A DNA stretch of 13,342 bases from Planctomycetaceae bacterium (GTDB lineage Bacteria > Planctomycetota > UBA1135 > GCA-002686595), in the NCBI GenBank assembly GCA_013360535.1, contig JABWBL010000040.1, positions 1 to 13,342 of the forward strand. The letters run 5' to 3'. Positions 7,949 through 13,342 of the stretch are shown in pieces. Below the pieces are notes generated by a model. The model was not told the DNA's origin. It was given only the letters and a program-made list of their open reading frames with translations, and searched no databases. The position numbers and the translations under genes are program-made. Positions within the stretch are counted from its first letter, which is position 1, and every line of letters starts with the position of its first letter.

Positions 7949-7954
7949 CTCCTA
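7949..7954 (-). promoter_or_regulatory. rpsH Shine-Dalgarno fused to rpsN stop
   Basis: The minus strand reads TAGGAG: TAG stops rpsN and AGGAG lies ten bases before the first rpsH ATG. This is the same arrangement as at rpmJ/rpsM and rplB/rpsS. Confidence 0.8.
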
Positions 7955-8137
7955 CCACGACGCCTTGCGCATGCCCGGGATCTCTCCCTTGAGCGCCTTC
8001 TCGCGCAGGCAGATGCGGCAAATGCCGAACTTGCGGTAAACGGCACGCGGACGTCCGCAGATGCCGCAGCGGGTGTAACGGCGCGACGAGAACTTGGGCT
8101 CGCGCTTGGACTTGACGAGCAGACAGGTCTTGGCCAT
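7952..8137 (-). CDS. rpsN: 30S ribosomal protein S14, zinc-binding short form
   Basis: S14 is a late-binding protein of the 30S head. At 61 residues this is the short type Z form. C24, C27, C40 and C43 give a CxxC-x12-CxxC zinc ribbon, flanked by [20 protein letters not shown] (21-40) and the conserved end [18 protein letters not shown]. The E. coli protein is about 100 residues and lacks the cysteines. The ATG lies three bases after the rplE stop and has AGGTG nine bases upstream, inside the rplE tail. The stop TAG doubles as part of the rpsH Shine-Dalgarno. Confidence 0.98.
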   Translation of the reverse strand: MAKTCLLVKSKREPKFSSRRYTRCGICGRPRAVYRKFGICRICLREKALKGEIPGMRKASW

Positions 8138-8140
8138 CGC

Positions 8141-8713
8141 TCAGCTCACCTTCTTCTTGGCCTTCTTCTCTTCCTTCTGGACGAACGGCATGCCGAGTTC
8201 CTTGAGGAGGTGGTACCCCCGCTCATCGGTGCCCGCCGTCGTCACGAAGGTGATGTCCATTCCCTGGGCGAACTCGATCTTGTCGAGCTCGATCTCGGGG
8301 AACACGGTCTGGTCGGCGAGGCCGAGCGTGTAGTTGCCGCGCCCGTCGAGCCGGTCCTTCACGCCGCGGAAGTCGCGGATACGCGGGAGGACGATCGAGA
8401 TCAGGCGGTCGGCGAACTCCCACATGCGGTCGCCGCGCAGCGTGACCGCGCAGCCGATCGGCATGTTCTCGCGCAGCTTGAAGGCGCTGATGGCCTCGCG
8501 GGACTTGCGGATCGTCGGCAGCTGGCCGGTGATCATCGCCATGTCCTTGGCGGCGGCTTCGGCGCGAGCCTTGTTCTCGACCGCCTTGCCGATGCCCATG
8601 TTGACCACGACCTTGACGAGCCGGGGCGTCGCCATGTCGTTCTTGATGCCAAAGCGCTCGCGCAGCTTGGCCTTGACCTCGCTGGCGTACTTTTCCTTGA
8701 GACGGGGTGCCAT
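8141..8713 (-). CDS. rplE: 50S ribosomal protein L5
   Basis: L5 binds 5S rRNA in the central protuberance and touches the P-site tRNA. The 190-residue protein starts MAPRLKEKY and includes PRLVKVVVNMGIGKA (30-44), TGQLPTIRKSREAISAFKLR (62-81), IGCAVTLRGDRMWEF (86-100) and the RDFRGVKDRLDGRGNYTLG block (113-131). The last 13 or so residues are lysine-rich (KEEKKAKKK), a short extension. GAGGAA five bases before the ATG is a good Shine-Dalgarno. A 49-base gap separates it from rplX, wider than most here. The stop is TGA. Confidence 0.98.
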   Translation of the reverse strand: MAPRLKEKYASEVKAKLRERFGIKNDMATPRLVKVVVNMGIGKAVENKARAEAAAKDMAMITGQLPTIRKSREAISAFKLRENMPIGCAVTLRGDRMWEFADRLISIVLPRIRDFRGVKDRLDGRGNYTLGLADQTVFPEIELDKIEFAQGMDITFVTTAGTDERGYHLLKELGMPFVQKEEKKAKKKVS

Positions 8714-8762
8714 CTGTGTTCCTCGTGTGGTGCGCGGAGCTGGGTGCGGTCAGGGACCGGAC

Positions 8763-9065
8763 CTACTTGGCGCCCTTCTTCGTGGAGGCCTTGGACGCGG
8801 AGGTCTTGGACGCGGCCTTCTTCGCCGGCTTGGCGTCGCCGTCGATGCGGGCGACGTTGCTGGCGTGGATCGACATCTCCTGCTGGACGCGCTCGCCCTT
8901 CTGGTTCTGCGCGGTCGGCTTCTTGTGCTTCCAGCGCAGGTTGATGCCTTCGACGATCACGCGCGTCTCGCGCGGGAACGCTTCCTTGACGACGCCCTGC
9001 TTGCCCTTGTCGTTGCCCGACAGGATGCGGACGGTGTCGCCCTTCTTGACGTGCAGGTGAGCCAC
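8763..9065 (-). CDS. rplX: 50S ribosomal protein L24
   Basis: L24 is an assembly initiator that binds the 5' end of 23S rRNA. The 100-residue protein starts [20 protein letters not shown] (GTG read as Met) and has a KOW motif at about 5-32 (KKGDTVRILSGNDKGKQG), then VEGINLRWKHKKP (38-50) and SIHASNVARID (65-75). The last 22 or so residues are a Lys/Ala/Ser tail resembling histone H1-like repeats. The GTG shares its G with the rplN stop (TAGTG). A near-perfect AGGAGGTG five bases upstream confirms this start; no ATG is suitably placed. The stop is TAG. Confidence 0.97.
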   Translation of the reverse strand: MAHLHVKKGDTVRILSGNDKGKQGVVKEAFPRETRVIVEGINLRWKHKKPTAQNQKGERVQQEMSIHASNVARIDGDAKPAKKAASKTSASKASTKKGAK

Positions 9066-9433
9066 TAGACCACCTCCTGCGCCAGCGAGACGATCTTCAT
9101 GAAGTTGCGCTCGCGCAGCTCGCGGGCGACGGCACCGAAGATGCGCGTGCCCTTGGGGTTGTTCTCCGCGTCGATCAGCACGATCGCGTTGCGGTCGAAG
9201 CGCACGTAGGTCCCGTCGTCGCGACGCGTGGCCTTGCGGGTGCGGACGATGACGCCCTTGGCGACCGAGCCGGCCTTGACGTCGGAGCTGGGGAGCGCCT
9301 TCTTGACGGCGACGACGACGATGTCGCCGAGGCCGGCGACGCGGCGGTGCGTTCCGCCGAGCACCTTGATGCACTGGACACGCTTGGCGCCGGTGTTGTC
9401 GGCGACGTCCAGGAAAGTCTGCATCTGGATCAT
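9065..9433 (-). CDS. rplN: 50S ribosomal protein L14
   Basis: L14 lies at the subunit interface, where it bridges to 16S rRNA and is the docking site of the silencing factor RsfS. The 122-residue protein has the standard length and sequence: [20 protein letters not shown] at the N-terminus, CIKVLGG (21-27), [20 protein letters not shown] (60-79), DRNAIVLI (80-87) and the end [16 protein letters not shown] five bases before the ATG is the Shine-Dalgarno, and it overlaps the rpsQ stop as TAGGTG. The stop TAG overlaps the rplX GTG. Confidence 0.98.
   Translation of the reverse strand: MIQMQTFLDVADNTGAKRVQCIKVLGGTHRRVAGLGDIVVVAVKKALPSSDVKAGSVAKGVIVRTRKATRRDDGTYVRFDRNAIVLIDAENNPKGTRIFGAVARELRERNFMKIVSLAQEVV
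9071..9078 (-). promoter_or_regulatory. Strong Shine-Dalgarno of rplX
   Basis: AGGAGGTG on the minus strand matches nearly the whole anti-Shine-Dalgarno and stands five bases before the rplX GTG. It lies inside the last codons of rplN and settles the GTG as the start. Confidence 0.9.
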
Positions 9434-9441
9434 GGGGTCAC

Positions 9442-9789
9442 CTACGCCTTCGAGATCTCGGAGACTTCAGCACCGCGGTCGACCGCCGCGGTCACGACGC
9501 TGACGAGACGCCAGCGCTTGAGCTTGCTCATCGGGCGCGTCGACATGATCTCGACGACGTCCCCCAGCTTCGCCGCGCCGTTCTCGGCGTGGACGTGGTA
9601 GCGCTTGCGCTCGCGGATGTACTTGCCGTACTTGGGGTGGCGGTACATGCGCTCGACCTGCACGACGATGGTCTTGTCCATCTTGGTGGACACGACCGTG
9701 CCGGTCATGGTGCGGCGCGGCGTGCGGCCGTCCGTCTGGTTCTGCTCGGTCATGTTGGGCTGCTGGGGCGTCTTGGTCTGCTCGGTCAT
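9442..9789 (-). CDS. rpsQ: 30S ribosomal protein S17 with extended N-terminus
   Basis: S17 is a primary 16S rRNA binder with an OB fold. The core starts near residue 27 ([20 protein letters not shown]) and includes [20 protein letters not shown] (50-69), [18 protein letters not shown] (76-93). At 115 residues it is about 30 longer than E. coli S17, mostly at the N-terminus. The extra part holds two versions of one start, MTEQTKT at 1-7 and MTEQNQT at 13-19, 36 bases apart. The first ATG (9789) is two bases after rpmC and is taken as the start; the second (9753) would give 103 residues. Neither has a good Shine-Dalgarno. The stop is TAG. Confidence 0.94.
   Translation of the reverse strand: MTEQTKTPQQPNMTEQNQTDGRTPRRTMTGTVVSTKMDKTIVVQVERMYRHPKYGKYIRERKRYHVHAENGAAKLGDVVEIMSTRPMSKLKRWRLVSVVTAAVDRGAEVSEISKA
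9741..9789 (-). repeat. Direct repeat at rpsQ start
   Basis: The 13 bases ATGACCGAGCAGA (9789-9777 on the minus strand) recur at 9753-9741, exactly 36 bases (12 codons) downstream. With two mismatches the match extends to 21 bases. Each copy begins with an in-frame ATG, so this looks like a small tandem duplication of the gene's start. Confidence 0.8.
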
Positions 9790-9791
9790 GA

Positions 9792-10007
9792 CTAGTGCCC
9801 GCCGTTCTTGGCCTGAGCCGCGTGGGCACGCTGGTTCAGGATGGTCTTGATGCGTGCGACCGCCCGGCGCGCCTCGCGGATGCGCGAGGGGTTGGCCGAG
9901 TTCTCGGTCGTGGACTTGAAGCGCAGGCCGAAGAGCTCCTTCTCCAGGTTCTTCAGCTCGAACTCGAGCTCGCCGTCGGTCTTGCCGCGGATCTCGTCGA
10001 TCTTCAT
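9792..10007 (-). CDS. rpmC: 50S ribosomal protein L29
   Basis: L29 is a two-helix protein at the tunnel exit beside L23, part of the docking area for trigger factor and SRP. The 71-residue product is a helical hairpin: MKIDEIRGKTDGELEFELKN (1-20), KELFGLRFKSTTEN (23-36, the conserved LFxLRF turn region), then RIREARRAVARIKTILNQR (42-60). GGAG eight bases before the ATG is the Shine-Dalgarno. It follows rplP by 38 bases and ends two bases before rpsQ. The stop is TAG. Confidence 0.97.
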   Translation of the reverse strand: MKIDEIRGKTDGELEFELKNLEKELFGLRFKSTTENSANPSRIREARRAVARIKTILNQRAHAAQAKNGGH

Positions 10008-10045
10008 CTTGGGGACTCCGTTGTCGCTCGCGCGTGGATCGGCGA

Positions 10046-10465
10046 TCAGGTCGTGGGCAGGCGCTTCACCATCTTCACCTTGATGGGAAGCTTGTGGGCG
10101 ATGCGCTTGAACGCGAGCTTGGCCTTGTCCTCAGGGACGCCACCGAGCTCGAACAGGATCGTGCCGGGCTTGACGACGGCGGCCCAGAACTCGGGCTCGC
10201 CCTTGCCGGTGCCCATGCGCGTTTCCGCGGGCTTCGCGGAGATCGGCTTGTGCGGGAAGACGCGGATCCAGATCTTGCCTTGGCCACCGATCGCGCGGGA
10301 CGCGGCGACGCGGCCGGCCTCGATCTGGCGCCCGGAGATCCAGGCCGCGTCGAGGGACTGCAGGCCGAAGTCGCCGAACGCGACGCGGTGGCCGGCCGTC
10401 GCGGTGCCGCGGATACGGCCGCGGTGCACCTTGCGGAACTTGGTACGGTTGGGTTGCATCGCCAT
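10046..10465 (-). CDS. rplP: 50S ribosomal protein L16
   Basis: L16 contacts the A-site tRNA elbow and is needed for late 50S maturation. The 139-residue protein starts MAMQPNRTKFRKVHRGRIRG, two residues longer than the usual MLQPKRTK-type start. It contains FGDFGLQSLDAAWISGRQIE (30-49), RVAASRAI (52-59), WIRVFPHKPISAKPAETRMG (66-85) and GKGEPEFWAAVVKPGTILFE (87-106). The first ATG is chosen because AGGAG stands nine bases away; the internal ATG at codon 3 would be 15 away. The stop is TGA. Confidence 0.97.
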   Translation of the reverse strand: MAMQPNRTKFRKVHRGRIRGTATAGHRVAFGDFGLQSLDAAWISGRQIEAGRVAASRAIGGQGKIWIRVFPHKPISAKPAETRMGTGKGEPEFWAAVVKPGTILFELGGVPEDKAKLAFKRIAHKLPIKVKMVKRLPTT

Positions 10466-10489
10466 GGGTCAGTTCTCCTGCCGGAAGGC

Positions 10490-11236
10490 CTAGGCGCCGG
10501 GCTGGGGAGCGAGGGACTCGCGCGAGATGCGGCCACGACGCGGCGAACGCACGCCGTTCTCGCCGCGGGGAGCCACGCCCGACTGCTGCTGGTAGTCGAG
10601 CTTCTGGCCGGGCTCGAGGTCGCCCTTGTAGATCCAGACCTTGACGCCGATGACGCCATAGGTGGTCTTGGCCAGCGCGGTGCCGTAGTCGACGTTCGCG
10701 CGGAGCGTCGAGAGGGGCACACGGCCTTCGCGGTCCTTGGCCTGACGCGCCATTTCGGCGCCGCCGAGGCGGCCGTTGAGTTCGACCTTGCAGCCCTTGG
10801 CACCGGCCTGCATGGTCGTCTGGATGGCCTTCTTCATCGCGCGGCGGAACGCCATGCGCTTCTCGAGCGCTTCGGCGATCACCTCGGCGACGAGCGTCGA
10901 CTCGAGCTCGGGACGCTTGATCTCGCGCACCGTCAGGTGGACCGTCTGGCCCGCGAGCTTCTGCAGCGCTTCCTTGAGCTGGTCGACGCGGGCGCCCTTG
11001 CGGCCGACGAGCACGCCCGGACGCGCGGTGTGAACGATCACGTTGACCGCGTCGGTGGTGCGCTCGATCTCGACGCGCGGGATGCCGGCGCCCTTGAAGT
11101 CCTTGGCGATCGTCTTGCGGATGTGATCGTCCTGGAGCAGCAGCTTGCCGAAGTCCTGCTTGCGCGCGTACCAGCGCGAACGCCAGGGCTCGATGCTGTT
11201 GAGGCGGAAACCGGTCGGGTGAACTTTCTGGCCCAT
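10490..11236 (-). CDS. rpsC: 30S ribosomal protein S3
   Basis: S3 forms part of the mRNA entry tunnel. The 248-residue protein starts [20 protein letters not shown] and has a KH type 2 domain at about 39-107 with the GRKG loop at 78-81. The C-terminal domain (about 110-210) contains FRRAMKKA (130-137), where R131, R132 and K135 match the E. coli residues tied to mRNA helicase activity, and [12 protein letters not shown] (153-164). The last 30 residues are a basic Arg/Ser/Pro tail. AAGGA eight bases before the ATG is the Shine-Dalgarno, lying in the end of rplV; the gap is one base. The stop is TAG. Confidence 0.98.
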   Translation of the reverse strand: MGQKVHPTGFRLNSIEPWRSRWYARKQDFGKLLLQDDHIRKTIAKDFKGAGIPRVEIERTTDAVNVIVHTARPGVLVGRKGARVDQLKEALQKLAGQTVHLTVREIKRPELESTLVAEVIAEALEKRMAFRRAMKKAIQTTMQAGAKGCKVELNGRLGGAEMARQAKDREGRVPLSTLRANVDYGTALAKTTYGVIGVKVWIYKGDLEPGQKLDYQQQSGVAPRGENGVRSPRRGRISRESLAPQPGA

Positions 11237-11237
11237 C

Positions 11238-11681
11238 TCACGCTTCCTTGGACGGCTTGGCCTTGCGGCGCTTGGAACCCGCGGCTCCGCTGCTCGCGGT
11301 GGCGCTCTCGGTCTCGGAGAGCACGACGGTCAGGTGCGCGGTCATCTTCTTGAACGGCATCGCGCGGCCCTGGGGACCCGGGCGGAAGCGCATGCGACCC
11401 TGCAGCATCGGACCGTCATCGGCGCGGCAATCGGTGATCACCAGCGCGTTGACGTTGACGCCCTCGTCGTTGTGGCTGGCGTTGGCCATCGCAGAACGGA
11501 CGAGCTTGGAGTAGTACTCCGACGCGCGCTTGTGCTGGAAATGCAGCACTTCGAGCGCATCGTTCACGCCGCGGCCGCGGATGAGATCCGCCACCAGTCG
11601 CGCCTTGCGCGCGGTGATGCGCGCGAAGCGGTGCTTCGCGAGGAACCTCTTCGCCTCGACTGACTTGTTCGTTGCAGCCAT
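11238..11681 (-). CDS. rplV: 50S ribosomal protein L22
   Basis: L22 lines the nascent-chain tunnel with a long beta-hairpin. The 147-residue product is longer than E. coli L22 (110). The core has [20 protein letters not shown] (21-40), the helix [16 protein letters not shown] (56-71) and the hairpin from about 80 to 120, with [10 protein letters not shown] (87-96) and [19 protein letters not shown] (105-123). About 25 Ser/Ala then Lys/Arg residues form a C-terminal tail. The hairpin tip reads [10 protein letters not shown] and by my alignment is about three residues longer than in E. coli. GGGAG ten bases before the ATG is the Shine-Dalgarno. The stop is TGA. Confidence 0.98.
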   Translation of the reverse strand: MAATNKSVEAKRFLAKHRFARITARKARLVADLIRGRGVNDALEVLHFQHKRASEYYSKLVRSAMANASHNDEGVNVNALVITDCRADDGPMLQGRMRFRPGPQGRAMPFKKMTAHLTVVLSETESATASSGAAGSKRRKAKPSKEA

Positions 11682-11687
11682 GGTGCG

Positions 11688-11981
11688 TCAGCTCCCAGCG
11701 GGGGCGGCCTTGTCGGCTTCCTTCTTGTTGGTGTGACCCTTGAACACGCGGGTCGCGGCGAATTCGCCCAGCTTGTGGCCGACCATGTCCTCGGTGATGA
11801 ACACCTTGTAGTGGTGGCGGCCGTTGTGGACGAGGAACGTGAGTCCGACGAAGTCGGGCGTCACGGTCGACGAGCGGGACCAGGTCGTGATCGGGTCACG
11901 CTTGCCCGTCTTGATCTGCGAGGCCACCTTCTTCAGCAGCTTCGCGTCGACGTACGGGCCTTTTTTCAGGCTGCGGCTCAT
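11688..11981 (-). CDS. rpsS: 30S ribosomal protein S19
   Basis: S19 pairs with S13 in the 30S head. The 97-residue protein starts [19 protein letters not shown] and contains the signature [20 protein letters not shown] (33-52), [20 protein letters not shown] (53-72) and [11 protein letters not shown] (73-83). AGGAG nine bases before the ATG is the Shine-Dalgarno, fused to the rplB stop as TAGGAG. A run of six A bases encodes the two lysines of LKKGP, which is ordinary for this gene. The stop is TGA, six bases before rplV. Confidence 0.98.
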   Translation of the reverse strand: MSRSLKKGPYVDAKLLKKVASQIKTGKRDPITTWSRSSTVTPDFVGLTFLVHNGRHHYKVFITEDMVGHKLGEFAATRVFKGHTNKKEADKAAPAGS

Positions 11982-11990
11982 GGATCAGTG

Positions 11991-11996
11991 CTCCTA
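11991..11996 (-). promoter_or_regulatory. rpsS Shine-Dalgarno fused to rplB stop
   Basis: The minus strand reads TAGGAG: TAG ends rplB and AGGAG precedes the rpsS ATG by nine bases. Confidence 0.85.
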
Positions 11997-12827
11997 GACC
12001 TTGTGCCGGCTGCGGACGATGAAGCGGTCAGTCGGGTGGTTCTTCTTGCGCGTCTTCAGGCCCTTGGCCTTCAGACCCTTGAAGTTGCAGGGATGGCGAC
12101 CGCCCTTGGTGCGGCCTTCGCCACCACCGAGCGGGTGGTCGACGGGGTTCATGGTCGTGCCGCGGACGTGCGGGCGACGGCCCATGTGGCGATGGCGACC
12201 GGCCTTGCCGATCGACACGTTCTGCCAGTCGAGGTTGCCGATGCGGCCGATCGTGGCGCGGCAGCGGATGTGCACGCGGCGCACTTCGCCCGACGGCATC
12301 AGGATCACGGCCCAGTCGCCTTCCTTGGCGGTGAGCTGCGCGGCGGTGCCGGCGGTGCGGCACATCTGGCCGCCGCGACCCTCGTGGATCTCGATGTTGT
12401 GGATCTCGAGACCGACGGGGATCAGGCCGAGCGGGAGGCAGTTGCCGACGTTGGGGTCGGCCTTCTCGCCGTTCATCAGCGTCTGGCCGACCTGCAGCCC
12501 GACGGGGGCGAGCACGTAGGCCTTGGCGCCATCGGCGTAGTGGACGAGCGCGATGTTGGCCGAGCGGTTGGGGTCGTACTCGATCGAGACGACCTTGGCC
12601 GGGATGGCGTCCTTCGAGCGCTTGAAGTCGACCACGCGGTACATCCGCTTCGAGCCGCCGCCGATGTTGCGGCAGGTCTGGTGGCCGTGGTTGTTGCGGC
12701 CGCCCGACTTGCTCTGCGGGCGGAGCAGGCTCTCTTCGGGCTTGGTGCGCGTGATCTCTTCCGAGAAGCGCAGGACCGAGCCGTGGCGCCGACCAGCAGA
12801 CGTCGGCTTGTAGTTCTTGATGGCCAT
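11994..12827 (-). CDS. rplB: 50S ribosomal protein L2
   Basis: L2 is a highly conserved 50S protein needed for subunit joining and close to the peptidyl transferase centre. The 277-residue protein has [20 protein letters not shown] (39-58), [11 protein letters not shown] (63-73), the OB fold with [15 protein letters not shown] (83-97), and the SH3-like domain leading to [18 protein letters not shown] (222-239). H231 matches the E. coli His (229 in mature numbering) important for activity, while the second His of the usual DHPHGGGEG is Leu233. GGAG ten bases before the ATG is the Shine-Dalgarno; the gap to rplW is 18 bases. The stop is TAG. Confidence 0.98.
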   Translation of the reverse strand: MAIKNYKPTSAGRRHGSVLRFSEEITRTKPEESLLRPQSKSGGRNNHGHQTCRNIGGGSKRMYRVVDFKRSKDAIPAKVVSIEYDPNRSANIALVHYADGAKAYVLAPVGLQVGQTLMNGEKADPNVGNCLPLGLIPVGLEIHNIEIHEGRGGQMCRTAGTAAQLTAKEGDWAVILMPSGEVRRVHIRCRATIGRIGNLDWQNVSIGKAGRHRHMGRRPHVRGTTMNPVDHPLGGGEGRTKGGRHPCNFKGLKAKGLKTRKKNHPTDRFIVRSRHKV

Positions 12828-12845
12828 GGTAGCTGTGCTCCTCGC

Positions 12846-13136
12846 TTAGAGGATCTCGATGGTCTGGCCCTGGGCGATCGTCACCATCGCGCGCTTCCAG
12901 GCCTGGGACGTGCCCGAGACCCAGCCGCGGCGGACCGGCTTGGCACGCTTGGTGAGCGTGTTGACCTTGGTGACCTTGACGTTGAAGAGCTTCTCCACGG
13001 CGCGCTTGATCTCGACCTTGTTGGCGTCGACCGGAACGCGGAAGTGGTAAGCGTTGCGACCGCCCGTGTCGTAGGTCGCCTTCTCCGAGAGAACGGGCTT
13101 GCGGATGATCGAGTAGAAGCGATCGAGGTTGGTCAC
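12846..13136 (-). CDS. rplW: 50S ribosomal protein L23
   Basis: L23 is at the tunnel exit and binds trigger factor and SRP. The 96-residue protein begins with GTG (VTNLDRFYSIIRKPVLSEKA) and keeps E18, the chaperone-contact residue of E. coli. It continues YHFRVPVDANKVEIKRAVEK (36-55) and LFNVKVTKVNTL (56-67). The GTG overlaps the rplD stop by four bases (GTGA), and GGAGG stands six bases upstream, which fixes the start; the longer open frame upstream is arginine-rich shadow sequence of rplD. The stop is TAA. Confidence 0.97.
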   Translation of the reverse strand: MTNLDRFYSIIRKPVLSEKATYDTGGRNAYHFRVPVDANKVEIKRAVEKLFNVKVTKVNTLTKRAKPVRRGWVSGTSQAWKRAMVTIAQGQTIEIL

Positions 13137-13342
13137 GCGGCACCTCCGGTCTTGCCACCGACGCGCTGGGCGAGGGCGTCGAGCGCGGCCGCCTCGGCGA
13201 GGATCAGGCCGCCGTTGAGGACGTCGTGCGCGCACAGGTCCACGGCGAGGCGGACCTCGACGCGCGGGAAGTTGCGGAACGACTTGAACACGTTCTCGTT
13301 GGGCTGCGCGAGCACGATCGTCGCGCGGCGGGCCGTCTTGAC
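13133..13342 (-). CDS. rplD: 50S ribosomal protein L4 (C-terminal 69 residues)
   Basis: L4 binds 23S rRNA and lines the tunnel; in E. coli it also represses the S10 operon. Only the C-terminal part is present, cut by the window edge at 13342. It reads VKTARRATIVLAQPNENVFK, then SFRNFPRVEVRLAVDLCAHD and VLNGGLILAEAAALDALAQR. This is the usual C-terminal fold of bacterial L4, with SFRN and the domain-closing helix. The stop TGA overlaps the rplW GTG. The N-terminus, the tunnel loop and the upstream rplC and rpsJ lie outside the window. Confidence 0.95.
   Translation of the reverse strand, partial: VKTARRATIVLAQPNENVFKSFRNFPRVEVRLAVDLCAHDVLNGGLILAEAAALDALAQRVGGKTGGAA
13142..13147 (-). promoter_or_regulatory. 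Shine-Dalgarno of rplW
   Basis: GGAGGT on the minus strand lies in the last codons of rplD. Its GGAGG core is six bases before the rplW GTG and supports that non-ATG start. Confidence 0.85.

Noticed and set aside
11951..11968. Run of six A (minus strand) in rpsS as a frameshift site
   Set aside because: It encodes the conserved LKKGP start of S19 and is not in the frame of a slippery heptamer; no overlapping product is evident.
13137..13235. Longer L23 starting at an upstream ATG
   Set aside because: The extension is arginine-rich shadow sequence of rplD. The GTG at 13136 has a strong Shine-Dalgarno and gives the normal L23 N-terminus.
1..13342. Mobile elements, CRISPR arrays, tRNA or rRNA genes, toxin or defence genes
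   Set aside because: None seen. The window is continuous housekeeping coding sequence with short gaps and no long repeats.

Overview
This GC-rich window (roughly two thirds G+C by eye) is one uninterrupted run of translation genes, all on the minus strand. It is the fused S10, spc and alpha ribosomal-protein clusters of a bacterium. In transcription order, from high to low coordinates, it reads: rplD (3' part only), rplW, rplB, rpsS, rplV, rpsC, rplP, rpmC, rpsQ, rplN, rplX, rplE, rpsN, rpsH, rplF, rplR, rpsE, rplO, secY, adk, infA, rpmJ, rpsM, rpsK, rpsD, rpoA, rplQ. There are 27 genes, 26 of them complete. No gap exceeds 73 bases, five junctions overlap by 1 to 4 bases, and I see no internal promoter or T-rich terminator. 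A strong hairpin 49 bases after rplQ closes the run at the left edge.

The products work together. Sixteen or so proteins of the 50S and 30S subunits are joined by initiation factor IF-1 (infA), the alpha subunit of RNA polymerase (rpoA), the translocon channel subunit SecY and adenylate kinase. The order secY-adk-infA-rpmJ-rpsM-rpsK-rpsD-rpoA-rplQ is widespread in bacteria. Two genes often found in such clusters are absent here: rpmD (L30) between rpsE and rplO, and map between adk and infA.

The taxon can only be inferred. The start of the alpha subunit, the SecY N-terminus, the high GC and the lack of rpmD remind me of Planctomycetota or a neighbouring deep lineage, but I cannot test this and hold it at low to moderate confidence.

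I found no previously undescribed system; this is core housekeeping DNA. The points worth a second look are small. TAG stop codons are built into the next gene's Shine-Dalgarno as TAGGAG or TAGGTG, and TAG is the commonest stop. The rpsQ start is duplicated. A hairpin with two competing partners lies between rpoA and rplQ. Several large-subunit proteins carry Lys/Ala-rich tails. The alpha C-terminal domain has substitutions at DNA-contact positions, and the S4, S14 and L36 zinc motifs are all intact.
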